Assembly (NCBI GenBank): GCA_029945375.1
Contig: CM057063.1
Coordinates: 1,364,001 to 1,428,000, forward strand
Source: Agaricus subrufescens
Taxonomy: Eukaryota > Basidiomycota > Agaricomycetes > Agaricales > Agaricaceae
Reading direction: 5' to 3'
Length of the DNA stretch: 64,000 nt
This document shows positions 42,898 through 55,103 of the stretch, in pieces. Positions within the stretch are counted from its first letter, which is position 1. Each line of letters opens with the position of its first letter. A program made the translations under genes and the position numbers. The notes below the pieces were generated by a model. The model was not told the origin of the DNA, did no database searches, and saw nothing but the letters and a program-made list of their open reading frames with translations.

Positions 42898-43863
42898 ATT
42901 GGATGGACGGAGATGAGGTATATTAGTCCAGGCGTTGTCTCTGACTGTGGAGTGGACGTGGTTGATGGTCAAGAGTAAGGGTTTGAGTGTGACAAGTGAG
43001 ACAGCGCACTCGCTCTTTCGTACCCTCTGTTCGGCTTGCACCCCGGGTGCATGAACCCAGATAAACTAAAGCCATTCATTGTGATACCTCATCAGGTTGT
43101 TCTAAACATCGAGTCTGTTCAGATGATACTGGTGCCGGGAATCTTATCGTATTCATACCGCTGTTGTCCGAGCAGATTTTATTCTTGATGGCATCATGGC
43201 AAAGATATTACTTCACATGACCTTATTTCCTATGCAGGGGTCGACCCTAAGAAGTTCAGCCACAGCCACATTGGTGTGTGGCGTTGGAGTCTGCACCTGT
43301 GGTCCATATCGATAGGGCGGGGTCAATACCCCAAGCAACTCACTTGGAGTGACGGGTAGTACGCGGCATGGCCACTAGCCGCATGTCAAACTCATCGTGT
43401 GGGTATTCGGTAGAATAATAATACATAGGGCGACAGGAACGCCCCTGACTGCCTTGTTCTGCCTGGGATGTCAGTGGAAAGCGCCGTGTTCTGAGTGGCG
43501 TTAATGCGTAATGCCGGCGAGTCCCAGAGCCCAATGGTTGAATGAATGGTCCACCATCAGTCAAGTTTTTAGCGTTGGGGTCACTTGAGTAAACGTATCC
43601 GATAAAAATACCCACTACCGGAGGCCACGGTATTATTGATATCAAGGGAAAAACCGTGACCAGCGGAGCAGATAAAGCGAATTAAACTCTATGGAAGACC
43701 TGTCCATGAAATTACATAACTTGAATTTTATATCTCACCTCACTTTAGTACCTCTCCAGGTGGTGCGTCGGTCATCCGACAGTCCTTCTCTACTCCTTCT
43801 CAATCCGAGCTTCAAGCATATATCGTAAGAGCGTCTCGGAGTTCCTCTAGTAAAGCCTATTCC
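42898..43863. other. Divergent intergenic region, possible small ORF
   Basis: About 960 bases between the PFK gene (-) and an F-box gene (+). It must hold both promoters. A minus-strand frame at 43340-43645 (ending RLVAMPRTTRHSK) has a non-ATG first codon and no recognisable family. I leave it as undecided. Confidence 0.4.
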
Positions 43864-45465
43864 ATGAAGTTGTCTGCTCCGTCAGATGAACTGGCGTCCG
43901 GCGCAGCGCTACAAGTCCAAAATCAAAACGTACCAACATCATCAAACAGGAACGCAGGGTTCGTAAAAATTCCTCGCACCTACTTCGAACAATAAGTCGA
44001 AACGATTCATCTGCCTAGGTCATTGGCTTACCTCCCCGTCGAACTCCTCGCCCGAATTTTTGAGCACTGCTTTTCCGAGGAAATTTTTCCTGCGCCTTCA
44101 CAGACTCAAGCCCCGCTTCTCCTGGCGCACACATGTTCACATTGGCGTGCTGTAGCACTGTCAACTCCCCTTTTGTGGTCGAGATTGCACATCACCTACA
44201 AAGACCCTTCCCTCGATGTTGAAATGACTTCAGACTGGCTTCGTCGTTCGGGGCGTCTACCTCTCTTCATTTCACTTTCCGTTGGTTTCAACGAACGGCC
44301 CGCTCAAGAACTCCTCGATGTCATCTGTCACCACTCTGCCCGCTGGAGACGTATCCGTTTCGAGTTTCGAGGTCTTTACTGCCCACCCATGTACTCTCTG
44401 GCCCTCGCAAATGGGAACACGCCATTACTGCGTGCCTTTGAGTTTGATGCCCGTGACATCAGCTCCGTCAATATTTCACCTGTCATCACGCTTCTAAATT
44501 CGGCTCCAAAAGTCCGTGAAGTAATTTGGGTGGATGATTTGGCTGATACCCGTCTGTTAATGGAGCTTCCCTTATCTCAACTCAGTCGCCTATCCATCAC
44601 GACCAGCCATGGAACCCTCAATTATCTCGAACTTCTCAACCAGTGTTATAATCTGGAGCAGATCCGCATTACCCGTCCTCGTCCTGGAGATACCAGACTA
44701 CCAAGCGCACCCCTTGCCCTTTTCAAACTCACATCTTTGAGCATTACTTACGACGTAACTGCGCTCCTCGACTCCTTAACTTTGCCTGCATTGAAGCATG
44801 TCCGCATCTACTCCGAAGCGCCGGCAAATCGGTGTCTGGAGCGTTATATGGGCACAAGGAGAGGTGCAGCAGAGGGAAACGAGGGAAGTGGCTTGTGGTC
44901 TCCGCTAACCTTTCTATCTCTCGTCCAGCGTTCATCATGTAGTATCGAGTCTCTAACGTTGGATACATGCATGACTGAGAATTGTCTTGCCCAGTGTCTT
45001 GAGATGACAACAGCATCTCTCATGAAATTAACCATCACCAGCGTTACCATAACTGATAAGCTTATCTCAAGCTTGACATGCCCGCCGCCCACCTCGTTTA
45101 GCTCGCCATCCTCATTTACCCCCCTTGATCCTCCTACGTATAACACTTTCTGCCCTCTTCTACAAGAACTTCGTCTAGATACCCGGTTAATTTCGACAAC
45201 AGGCGCTCTTCAGAAGATGGTAGAGTCGCGTCTGATATCGTCATACGATACCCAAATACCCCATTTTTACCTCTCTGTCCGGGATGGTCACAAGGATCTG
45301 GATTTTTTGAAACTGCTTCGTGGGCAGTACAACTCGCCTTTCGGTTCCTGCAACTTTAATCTAGAGGTGTTACCTCCACCCAAAGGTCGCATGATGGGGT
45401 TCTCCCCAAGGTCACGTACGGGGAAACCTCTTCTTGCGAAACGGCGTCTCTGTCAGAGTCGCTGA
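43864..45465 (+). CDS. F-box protein, distant from the tandem array
   Basis: Two exons are proposed: 43864-43958 and 44019-45465 (donor gttcgt, acceptor ctgcctag). They give MKLSAPSDELASGAALQVQN... joined to SLAYLPVELLARIFEHCFSE, a clear F-box, then APLLLAHTCSHWRAVALSTP and LLWSRLHITYKDPSLDVEMT. The remaining 400 residues are Leu-rich repeat-like (LELLNQCYNLEQIRITRPRP, SSCSIESLTLDTCMTENCLA). Length is about 510. It shares the domain plan of the 21-33 kb array but little direct similarity, so it is an older paralogue. A likely SCF substrate adaptor; the target is unknown. Without the first exon the frame would start at an internal codon, so the spliced start is preferred. Confidence 0.8.
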
Positions 45466-46095
45466 GATTTCTTGTTTTCTGGAGCTAACGAGAAGAGGTT
45501 GTGAAGGAAATCAAGGAGAGATGTAGAGAAAGCCTGTGCAAGAATATATCATCATCGACTTCTACCTGTAGCAGCCAGGAAATTGGAATACCCTGTTTTC
45601 ACTACATACTCACCCGGATACCATCCATGTGCACGATTTACGTCATTACGAATACCCCCCATGCTTTACGCACTTTACTGCTTTGGATTTCGTCGGGACA
45701 CTTAACATTGACAATGTCTTGATAATGTAGAGTTTTTCTCTTTTTTTTTTTTGGGTCAACTGTGTATCTACTGTGTATAAACATCTCATTTTAGTTACTC
45801 TCATTCTGATATCTTTCGAACATTCTGTACATATGCAACTATCTTTCTAACCGTAAAACAGATACAATCATGAATCATGGTCAGATGAGTAAAAAAAAAA
45901 AAAACAGAGGAAAAAAGAAAAGTAAATGCGTAACAAGACTAAAGGCGCAAGAAGAATTAAGAATATCTAAAAACTGTTCATAACCAAAAACCTAGACAGC
46001 ACATATCCACCATCACCATCACCCAATGGTGATTGATCCCATTCATGCTCAGAAGGAAGATAATAGGAAAAAAGTACAGAAGACAAGAGATGAGA
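45466..46095. other. Convergent 3' spacer
   Basis: This lies between the F-box gene (+) and the arylesterase-like gene (-). It has a T run at 45741-45752 and an A run at 45891-45904. The 3' UTRs and poly(A) sites of both genes are expected here. No gene is seen. Confidence 0.5.
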
Positions 46096-47620
46096 TCAAT
46101 CAGATTTCCCAGGTTTACACACAATAGCACCTTGAGGCGCATAAAGGCCTGTAACATAAACAGCTCCAGTGAGCGAATCTTTCAGCCCAGTCGCCGAAGT
46201 CGAAAATCTCGTCCCATTACTCTGGAAAATAGTCTCCACAGAATATCCCTGGGGTATAGCCGAAATTGGAACCTTTTCATTCGCTGAGAGAGGCGCCTGG
46301 GTGTCATAAGCGGTGACTGTGGAGCGTTTTTCGGTACTGGGCTGCTGTGTGATGGACAAGATCCAACTTTGTCCAACGGCACCGGGCTTACCAGCTGCCA
46401 CCTGAGCGACAGAAGGGAAATGGGGATGTCCAGCAACTATGAGTGATGCAGTTTCGTCATTATGTGATTCGGGGGCATAGTATCGGAGATTGTCCGGGCA
46501 GAAAGGCACTGCTACGGCAGACTTGTATCGCAACTTGTTGGTAGTCTTGTCGCGATTGTAGAACAAGACCTTGTTGAGCGACGTCGATGCGATGGCAAGT
46601 TGACCACCTCCAGGGGAGAGTGAAACACCATTGGCGAATGGAATAAACGGTGCTTCGATGGTGTGTTCTGCGATTGCCGGAGCAGAAGAAGACGGGGGGT
46701 TAAGGGAAACATGAGCAACGAAGCTTAAGGGGAGGCCTAGCAGGGTTTCAATCAAGGGCACAAAGTTGCCAATAATCGGGAGACGACGGGTAAAGAGATG
46801 GTCGTTAGAGACATAGAATGAGTCCGGAGATGTAAGAGCGAGGGAGTTGGGGGAAATAAACCATGAGTCAGATATGGTGCGAATGTGGGTCGCTGCGGTT
46901 GGGTCGGCGGGATCAAGGATGAATTGTTCAATGACAGTGCGCGCCCGAGCATGGTTGATAGCGTATAGGTACGAGTTATTCCCGCCGTAGGATGGCCATA
47001 TCTCAAGGCCGAGAGGATGGAAATCATGGCCCTTTGGATAATTCTTGAGTTCAATTCGCTGAAGTTTGGGCCCAGCCGGTTCAGGGGCAGTTTTTGTTAC
47101 AACTTGGGGTTCTTCAGAACCCTTTCCAGTTGCTGCGTTTCTGATCTTGTCGAGGATGCTTGCTGCCTTTGCTTTGACTTGAGTTGAAGCGATTGTTGAG
47201 GCGAAAGATGATTTTGGTTCAGAGTCGGTATACAACCAAAGTGAAGCCATAGGATTGGGATCGCGCAAAGGACCCATAACGGTATTCCAGTTGGGTCTGT
47301 TGCGGTCGCATCCCAAGACGAGCTTGCGTTCTGTAAGTTTACCCGAAGCATCGTGAAAGTCCCAGAAAACGGCGTCTTCACACGAGGCAAGTTCTGGAGT
47401 TGCCGAAGAGCCTATGTCGTGACAATCGGTGTCGGAGTTGCCACCCGCAATGTATCCCTCAGGGAGAGATGACTTGGTGAAAATGGAATTTCTGAGGACG
47501 CTCCCATTCCGATAGTATAATACGCTCTGGATTGGCCAGAGTTAGGGGAACGTCCAGTGATGGCAACAGGACACCCACCAAGACGAGTACCAAGTAGGCG
47601 TATGGCCTCATTCCTGGCAT
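46096..47620 (-). CDS. Serum paraoxonase/arylesterase-like beta-propeller protein
   Basis: It is predicted to be a six-bladed beta-propeller hydrolase of the SMP-30/paraoxonase/strictosidine synthase superfamily. The start at 47620 (MPGMRPYAYL...) gives a hydrophobic N-terminal anchor or signal. A 63-base intron (donor gtactc, branch cctaac, acceptor ccag) restores the frame to LYYRNGSVLRNSIF. Then come EGYIAGGNSDTDCHDIGSSA, PELASCEDAVFWDFHDASGK and a long exon with PKGHDFHPLGLEIWPSYGGN, YLYAINHARARTVIEQFILD, LTSPDSFYVSNDHLFTRR and APFIPFANGVSLSPGGGQLA. The N-D-H of SNDHLF and the N-G of FANGVSLS are where paraoxonases bind calcium. The pair of Cys (CHD, CED) is also typical. It ends VCKPGKSD. 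The substrate (lactone or ester) is unknown. The exact first intron is uncertain. Confidence 0.8.
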
Positions 47621-48261
47621 GTTTGTATAGTTGTTCACTGGATAGTAGAAGCTGACAAAAAAGGGACGCGGAAAAGAGCAGATGCAGTATACACGGGAAA
47701 AAGGGTGAAGGCAGGGAGGCTGCTACACTCGCGCGTGGGAAAATCCTTCCCTGTCGAAGATCCCACACTAACTCCAGGAATTAAACGAGCCCTCAACCAT
47801 GCCATGGTCCGAGTCTTCCCTGGCCATGCCCGGGATGGCGCTTTAGGCTATGCGCAACCCCTTTGACTTAAAGCACTGACAAGACGAAGGTGAGCGGTAC
47901 GAGCGTTTCCTCTCCTTGAGATAACGTACACCTAGATTCTAAAATATCTCGCGCTAGATAATATAATATATGATATAATGCACCACGTCTATGATATCCC
48001 CGTCAAGCTAGGTCAGGAAGCCTCTCACTGGTTGCCTCCCTCAAGAAAACGTTTCCTCCGATTTCGCAACCCCAAACTTTATGTTATTTTACTTCTCTTT
48101 TTGTTCCCTCTTTTCTCGACTTTGCCCGGGCGCCCGCTATCCAACGGTCTTGAAACTTCGTTCAACTAACGACTGGCGACTTCTTTCGTCTATCGCCGAA
48201 GCCAAACTCTGTCATGATCATTTCACCAGCTTTTATCAAAAGAGACAGAGCAGATTTCACA
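47621..48261. promoter_or_regulatory. Divergent intergenic region
   Basis: About 640 bases between the arylesterase-like gene (-) and the DUF6534 gene (+). Bases 47958-47978 are an AT-only-like patch (TAATATAATATATGATATAA) that could supply the + promoter. A short frame at 47978-48169 in the leader may act as a uORF. No gene is supported. Confidence 0.4.
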
Positions 48262-50169
48262 ATGGATGATCCTACTATTGCCGACAGTTTCGGTATGTTG
48301 CGGCAAATAACTTACAACCAATGAAGTGGGTGCTCATTAACGTTGCTAGGCGTGCTACTCATTAGCGCCTTTGTCACAATGGGTCTCTATGGGATTACCG
48401 TACTGCAAGTGAGCGATATAGCTGTCATCTAAGCTCGTAGTTGAATGATTTGGATAACACAGACATATTTTTATTATCTCTACTACCCACGAGATGATTG
48501 GTCTGTAAAATGCCTGGTGACTATCACATTTGCCCTCAGTCATCGGTTTGCAACTGACGGTCTGGTCCTTAGGTGGGCGGGGTCTGGTATGTTGTAATGG
48601 GCCTGTCAAGCCCAGTGCGTGAACTAAAAAACGTGGCTTCAGGATACTAGATACCCTGCACATAGTTTTCAGTGAGTATACTCATGACAATTGGCTGTGC
48701 ACCTTTATGACAGATGTATAGTGTGTCATGCTGTCCATTATTACCTAGTGGGTCGCCACACCCTTCCAAAACTGTTTGCTGATCATCAAGCCAGGTACAG
48801 ACGTTCGGTACTTATGAACAACTCGATGGTGTATGGTACGTCTCCACGCCTTCACGTCGATCTATTCCCCACTAGACCATACTTCAGGTCCCTTTATGTG
48901 AGTTCTGCCTTGGGTCTTCTCTCAAAATATGGTTGACTTTCGGTCCAGAGCTCTTTGGCTATTAATGTATGTGCCTTTCACCCACTCTCAGTCGACTGAT
49001 CAACATCCCACAAGATATCCGTAATATTCGTTGCTAAGTGGTAAGTGAAGCTCCACCCCCACAGAAATGTTGTCAACCATTTCGTCAGTTTTTTCATCAT
49101 GCGGATTTACGCGCGTAAGGCCTCAAGTTATTCCGTCTGCTCACACCCTAATTTAAGCCACAGTTTGCCCGCCGCGAATCAAGCCATGGGTAACTGGCCT
49201 TGTTGTAAGTAGTCGATAATTTCTGCGAAGAATGTAGCTATTCAACCTTTTTCGTAGGCATCTACGGTGTTTTTGTATTTGTGTAAGCCGCCTTTAACAA
49301 TTACCAGGAAGAAACATTGAGGACATCTCGGGCTTTGCATACGTCAGGCTTTGGGATCGGTAGGAACATGTATCCCTTCATTGGTGATATTTACTTATGT
49401 ATACTTATCAGAAACTGTTGTACACTTGTAAGTTTCCTATTCAATTATGTGGAGCTCAGACCTCAAATCGAGAATAGTTTCATCAAAAAGAAGTTTGTTC
49501 GTTTGAAGGAAACCAAAGTACGCCAAGCGTTACCAGAGTCCTCTATGCCTAATCTAGTCGGAAGTTCATTGCAGTCCTTCCATTTGGCACCATGACAGTC
49601 TTATCAGATATTGTCATCGCTCTCGTACTTTGCATTCTGTTTGACAATCACCGTTCCGGATTCCAGGAAACCAATCACATCATCAACAAGCTCATCATAT
49701 TCGTCATCAATAGGTGTATTCTTACCAGGTACGTATTCTAGCGGGATAGTGGCTGTTTGCGTTTGAGAATATGCCCTTAGTGCCGCCGCTATTGTCGAGG
49801 TTGTACTGGTGAGTTCTGTGGTTGAAACCCCTAGCTTATGTTCAATGGTCCATAGTTCAGCGTTATGCCCAATCCATTCTATACCTTTGCGCTCGACTTC
49901 GTTATCGGGAAACGTGAGATACTTTCGGATTGCTTACAAACCGTGCTGAAAATGCTGTGCCAATAGTATACGCCAACTCATTGTTGGCCTCTCTCAACTC
50001 TAGGGAGAATGTTCGGAGTAATGTGACCGAGTGCGACCTCGTATCAACAAACTTTATTGCAACGGATATAGTAACAAACGAACAAGATCTTCAGGTACAG
50101 AAAGTTCGATCAATCCTAAGGGTGTACTCACGTACTTGCACAGAGGGGCGACCGGGAAAACCGTGGTAA
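48262..50169 (+). CDS. DUF6534 multipass membrane protein (agaric family)
   Basis: The start at 48262 gives MDDPTIADSFGVLLISAFVT. Many very small exons then build the DUF6534 seven-helix pattern: GITVLQTYFYYLYYPRDDW, KCLVGGVWILDTLHIVFMCH, AVHYYL, FGTYEQLDGVWSLYSSLAIN, ISVIFVAKCFFIMRIYA, RIKPWVTGLVGIYGVFVFV, then (middle uncertain) VPFGTMTVLSDIVIALVLCI, AAAIVEVVLFSVMPNPFYTF and ALDFVIGKLYANSLLASLNS. It ends GRPGKPW. Exons as small as 10 bases (GTCCCTTTAT near 48891) and 18 bases seem necessary. The stretch 49280-49590 could not be resolved cleanly and may contain a defect. The family is large in mushrooms, of unknown function, sometimes compared with rhodopsin-like receptors. The predicted location is a membrane. 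Confidence 0.7.
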
Positions 50170-50473
50170 TATCAGATCGGATGACGCGGAGGAGCGAAGG
50201 AAGGTAAAACTACAGTCCTTGTCATGCGTCACTGCTGACATAGATTGAATCACCAGGCGGATCCAAGAATAAGGACGAGGAGCTAGACGTGGGCTTAGGT
50301 CATAATAAGTAACTGTAGTATATACATAGTATAGCCATAGAATTGGCTGTGCAATCAGCTGCGTTTCATGATGAACTTTGGATAAAATCAGGGTGCTACG
50401 TAATAATGGCAGTTAGCTTCCTGTCTGCTGTCCGCCAACTTATAGTGCCGCAGCGTCCTTTCCTCACCCCACC
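50170..50473. promoter_or_regulatory. Spacer upstream of the CCX exchanger
   Basis: About 300 bases between two plus-strand genes. ATAGTATATACATAGTATAG at about 50313-50332 is a candidate core promoter for the gene starting at 50474. No gene is seen. Confidence 0.4.
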
Positions 50474-53140
50474 ATGTCCGCTGCGGCGACAAAACTCATC
50501 TTCGTTCTCGCTGTGGTTCTCAACTTGTTACTATGGTCGAACAGTCGGTATGGCCAAACCCTGGTCCTCAAGGCCGGGCGCGTCCAGGAACACGGTGGCC
50601 TCATGCGGAGAATATCACATGAGCTTATGCACCCCGGGGAAATGCACATATCTGAGGACGTGGTATGCTTGTACATCTCATTCCTGAACCATGTTCATTG
50701 TTGACGGACGACCGACTGTTTAGTGCTCTCCCACATCTGTTCCGCCGCCGCTGCAATGTAGCCATGTGGAGGAACAATGTCCCTCGCCATCCACATTTTT
50801 CTCAATCAACTACCTACATTCGTACTTCTGTGCAAAGCCGGAGCTACGACCACTGGTCTTCATAGGCCTAGCGTCATGGCTCATATTCCTTTTCTCATTT
50901 CTAGGCATTAGTGCATCGGATTTCTTCACCCCTAATCTTGCATCAATCGCACAAATGCTTGGTCTCGACGAGAACGTTGCTGGAGTAACGTTCCTGGCCT
51001 TTGGTAACGGATCCCCAGATCTATTCTCGACATTCTCCGCGATGCGCGCGGGTTCTGGAAGTCTGGCCGTAGGAGAGCTGCTGGGAGCCGCTACTTTCAT
51101 CGTCTCGTGTGTGGTAGGATCCATGTGCATCATCAAGCCGTTTCACGTCTACCGTGCTCCATTTTTACGAGACGTGGGATTCTTCACCCTCGCAGTGGGA
51201 ATGGTATTCGTCATCCTCTACGACGGCCAGATACGGCTGATAGAGTCGGGTTCCTTGGTCGCGATATATGTGACATATGTCATTATCGTGATCGTAGGAA
51301 CGTGGTGGGAGAACAGAAAAGAGAGACTGCGTCGACAAGAGGCTTTGATTCGAAGCGAGTACGGGGAGGACAATACCGATAACTTCCCGCCTTATTTAGA
51401 TGAGCGTATGTGATCCTTCTTCTCTGATCCTCTATTTTTGTTCACAGTGCTGTAGCTCCTCAACCGAATTCAGCTGAAAACGGCCATCTCAGTGCTTCTG
51501 TCCCGGTACCTGGGAGAACTCGAGCTGTGTCCACGCCTGAACCACCCCGATTGCATGTTACTCTTCCACCTCGACCCAAGTCACGCACTCCTTCACCCAG
51601 CCCTCGAACTACTCAGCTGCCATCCTTCTCTCTTGTCAGTGCTCTCGAATTCCGTGATGTGGTCACATCTTTGCAAAGTCAAGCTGCCGGAACGACCCTT
51701 AATGTATTTGAAAGCCACGTAGCACCATATACTGGTGGTTTATACCGCCATCGCTCTCGTGGCCATTCACCATCGGCCTCGAGCGTATCGCCATTTGGGG
51801 ACGAAGAAAGCCGGTATACGGATGGAGGCCTTCGCCTTGATGACCGAAGATCTGGACCATCGACCTCTGCTCTTGCACTAGAGGAAGATGAGGACGATGA
51901 GATGCCTGATGACGTCCGAGGAAGCGCTTTGTTTTCGAATATACCCTCTATATATCGGACATCCGCCCAGAGCGAGGAACAACTATTCATTCCACCTACA
52001 AAACGGGAACGGGTGTGGACAACTGGCAAAGCTGTTTTATACACACTCTTCCCCACCTTGCATAATCTCCGCGAGCAAAGTGTACTAGGCAAAATCGTAT
52101 CTGTGATTGCTGCACCTGCGGTTATGGCCTTGACCTTAACACTACCTGTAGTTGTGATGAAATACGAGTGCCACCATCGGTCTCCAGAAAAATGTCTTAC
52201 TAGTGGAAGTGCTCCGCTGGTCGAACTCGATGAAGAGGGTGTGGAGAGGATACTAATGGCAGAAGAAGAGGTGGAGGAAAATCTGCACCATCTACAATTT
52301 AATAAATGGTTAATGGCTGCTCAATGCATTCTAGGGCCGTTGTTCTGCTCCGCGGTGTTGTTCAGTAGGCGCCATCTTTTACACTAAAACCATTTTGGGA
52401 CGCTGATTATCCTTTACTATAGCGGGTTATTCTTACGGGTTGTGGATCATGTTGGCCAGTGGCATCGCTGGCTTTGCTGTTGCGGTATTAGTGTTGATTT
52501 TTGCAGAAAGCGGGTGTCACCCATATGCCAAGATGGCAAGATGTTCGATGGGTTTCCTCGTATCTATGGTTTGGATTATGGCTATCGCCGATGAAGTCGT
52601 CCAAGTGCTTCAGGTACGTTTCTCATTTCCACCTGATCACTATTTCTAAGTTAATTATTTCGCTTGGAGACATTCGGCACTATCTTCGGACTTTCAGACG
52701 CGATCATTGGTCTCACAATCTTTGCTGTTGGAAACTCGTTGGCAGACTTGGTTGCCAATATGAGTGTTGCTGTACGTTTCGGGCCTTGTTGAGATTGGCT
52801 ACAACTAATCACCTTCATCTCTGAACAGGTCTTTGCCCCCATTATGGGCTTCTCTGCATGTTTTGGTGGTCCGATGCTCAACATTCTCCTTGGTATCGGC
52901 ATTTCAGGCTCATGGATCGCTCATACAACAAACCAGCCATACACTATCGACCTTTCACCAACACTCATTGTCAGCTCTGTTGGCCTCCTCGTCCTTCTTG
53001 CGGCAACACTAATATTTGTACCCCTCAACAACTATTACCTCACAAGACGTTGGGGGATGCTACTAATCCTCGCGTATCTTGTGATCATGTTTATCAACCT
53101 TTTCGTGGAAATTCGACATCTAAGTAAACAGCAGCAGTGA
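50474..53140 (+). CDS. Cation/Ca2+ exchanger of the NCX/CCX superfamily
   Basis: A predicted organelle (vacuole or ER) Na+- or H+-coupled Ca2+ exchanger, similar to yeast YDL206W and animal NCKX6/NCLX. The start at 50474 (MSAAATKLIFVLAVVLNLLL) gives a first hydrophobic segment. Exons follow with HVEEQCPSPSTFFSINYLHS, then the alpha-1 repeat VAGVTFLAFGNGSPDLFSTF and GELLGAATFIVSCVVGSMCI. A long cytosolic loop (about residues 290-460) is Ser/Pro-rich and acidic (ALALEEDEDDEMPDDV). The second half has VLGKIVSVIAAPAVMALTLT, YGLWIMLASGIAGFAVAVLV, then the alpha-2 repeat IIGLTIFAVGNSLADLVANM and ACFGGPMLNILLGIGISG. It ends RHLSKQQQ at TGA 53138-53140. Both alpha repeats keep the polar Gly-Asn and acidic residues, in contrast to the CAX homologue at 33.8-36.5 kb. 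About 890 residues in six or seven exons. Confidence 0.88.
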
Positions 53141-53386
53141 GTACATACAAGTTTTTCACCATAGGGCCGGCAAAGCAGTATCACTCTGTTTTATGGACCC
53201 GGCCTAGTTTTCCATCCACGTTGTGTGATGGAAGCTGGACACAAGCATCGTGTCATTGGACTGCATTTTCAAATTTTCTTTGATTTGATTTGAACGATGA
53301 CTTCTTACGCATGTATTTGTACGACAATATTCGAGATATATACATATTTACCCTACATAGCATTGTAAATACCCAGTAAAAAAGAC

Positions 53387-55019
53387 TTAGATCATAGGCC
53401 ATTCTTCGAATGCACCTTGACTGAAACGGAGGAAACTGATATTACCATTATCTACTGCGGCGATGACGATAATCTTTTTGCCCTGTTTCAAAGCCGCGAA
53501 CGGGTTTGGTTTGCGTTGAGGTCCTTCGGACTGTTTTGACAAGGAAAAAAAAGAAGGGCAGAACCGTTGAAGGAGGGTAGGTGGAGGCCCAGCAACAGGT
53601 GTCGAAGTTACTTGGGTAGACGCAGTGGATTTTGTACCGTAAGCTTGTCGCCGGGGTCGCGGTAAGGGTGGTGGGAGTTCGGGGAGGAGATCAAACAGTG
53701 CTGAGAGCTCGTGTAGAGTCGGCATTGGTGTTTTTCGAGCACTAGATAAAGAAGTGTGAGATTGCGAAAGAAATGGAGAGTTGAAGACGTACTTCACGAC
53801 CACGACTTGAAAATCAGGTAAGGGAGGTACTGTTTTCTTGAATGGCGTCGATGGCTTGTAAACATTGAAAAATATTTTGTAAGGCGAAGGGGGTACTGAT
53901 GTGGCTGGGGGAGGTCGGTTTAGGGTGATGCTATGGCCAGAGGGCATGAAGCGAAGGGAGCGATATATTGATGCTGAAATGAACAGTAAACCAGGGTTCA
54001 AATTGAAAACCAAGGATGAACATACCGTAATCATGGTGCAGCCACCCGCTTAAGTGGAGAGGCTTCCACCAATTGAAGCTGCGAGTGAAAACACGACGTG
54101 CCCTTGAGATTAAACCAAATAAGGGTGAAAATATTCGGTAAATCAATGGAGTGGTTTTAGAAGGTTTGGAGAGGTCAAAGGGAGGTGCCATTGGATACGA
54201 GTCGTTTGGTGCCTCAGCTCGAGTTACCACATATCCAAGTCTACGAAGGTATGCGTAGACCTATCACAGTGTTAGTCGATGAAGCAGGAATCATTTAAGT
54301 CAATCAAACCTGGAATTTATCTAATGTTAGATTTTCCCTTCCTATCATCTCCGCATATGCTTGCTGAACGCTCATCGGAACACCAGCAAAACCCTCGAAG
54401 CCATGTAGTGAGGAAAGATCTATATCGCATTCCTTCCAACAAAAGAGGGCCCCTCGCTCTATCAAATAGATGGCTTCTTCAGGGAGCAGTTCCAGTCTTT
54501 TATGAATCTTGGATACTCCGTTATCGTCAACGACTGGTCGAGGAGCAGAATGCCCCATAGTTGAGAAATGGATACCACGAGAGATAGTGACATGAGTTCG
54601 GCCAAGGGCTGGGTACCAGATACCGTAGCTAATGCTCTTACTATGGAAGATATGTCAGAATGAAGGAATGACACGGACGCTATGGAAATGTTACCTTGAA
54701 ATGGCCCGAGCTGAACGTAAAGCCTCAAACATCGCCGAGCGTGCTCGATCGAGGATATGGAGTTGGAGATTAGTGCCTCCATTCGCTCTAGGTTCGAACT
54801 CCTTTTCGCCCCGCTTTGGCATAACAGGGCGCGCTACATTGGGACTAACATTGATGATTCAATGACAACTGAGGAAGGAGATCGTGGATGTCGCTGTTAC
54901 ATTATTTTGGTCCAGTCCAGAGCACCATCCTCGTCGCCTGAGGACTGGTCATCGTCCTCGCCAGGTAAATCGGAGACCTTGGGTGTGATCAATGTCGGCT
55001 GTTCGAGGGAAGCGTCCAT
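53387..55019 (-). CDS. SEN54: tRNA-splicing endonuclease subunit Sen54
   Basis: This is a structural subunit of the Sen2-Sen34-Sen15-Sen54 complex that cuts introns from pre-tRNAs. The start at 55019 (MDASLEQPTLITPKVSDLPG) is followed by an acidic segment. The Sen54 N-terminal domain follows: RARSAMFEALRA, THVTISRGIHFSTMGHSAPR, KIHKRLELLPEEAIYLIERG, ALFCWKECDIDLSSLHGFEG, PMSVQQAYAEMIGRENLTLD and YLRRLGYVVTRAEAPND. The C-terminal half has IYRSLRFMPSGHSITLN, PYKIFFNVYKPSTPFKKTVP and LPDFQVVVV. The last exon ends SFLRFSQGAFEEWPMI at TAA 53387-53389. No catalytic His triad is expected for this subunit and none is seen. Length about 450, six or so exons. An intron-containing tRNA-Tyr gene lies 85 bases upstream on the other strand. 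Confidence 0.9.
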
Positions 55020-55103
55020 GATGGTTCGGTGCTTTTCTGTGATTTTCTGACTTGGTGGGCCGACATGGCCATGTATTCGATGAAGGCCATCATAGTTCAA
55101 CAA

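Noticed and set aside
43340..43645. Minus-strand frame of 101 residues between PFK and the F-box gene
   Set aside because: It has no ATG at its first codon, no recognisable family and no supporting splice or promoter signal. It could still be an exon, but I cannot support it.
50810..51136. Minus-strand frame opposite the CCX exchanger
   Set aside because: It is fully antisense to the conserved alpha-1 repeat region of the exchanger.
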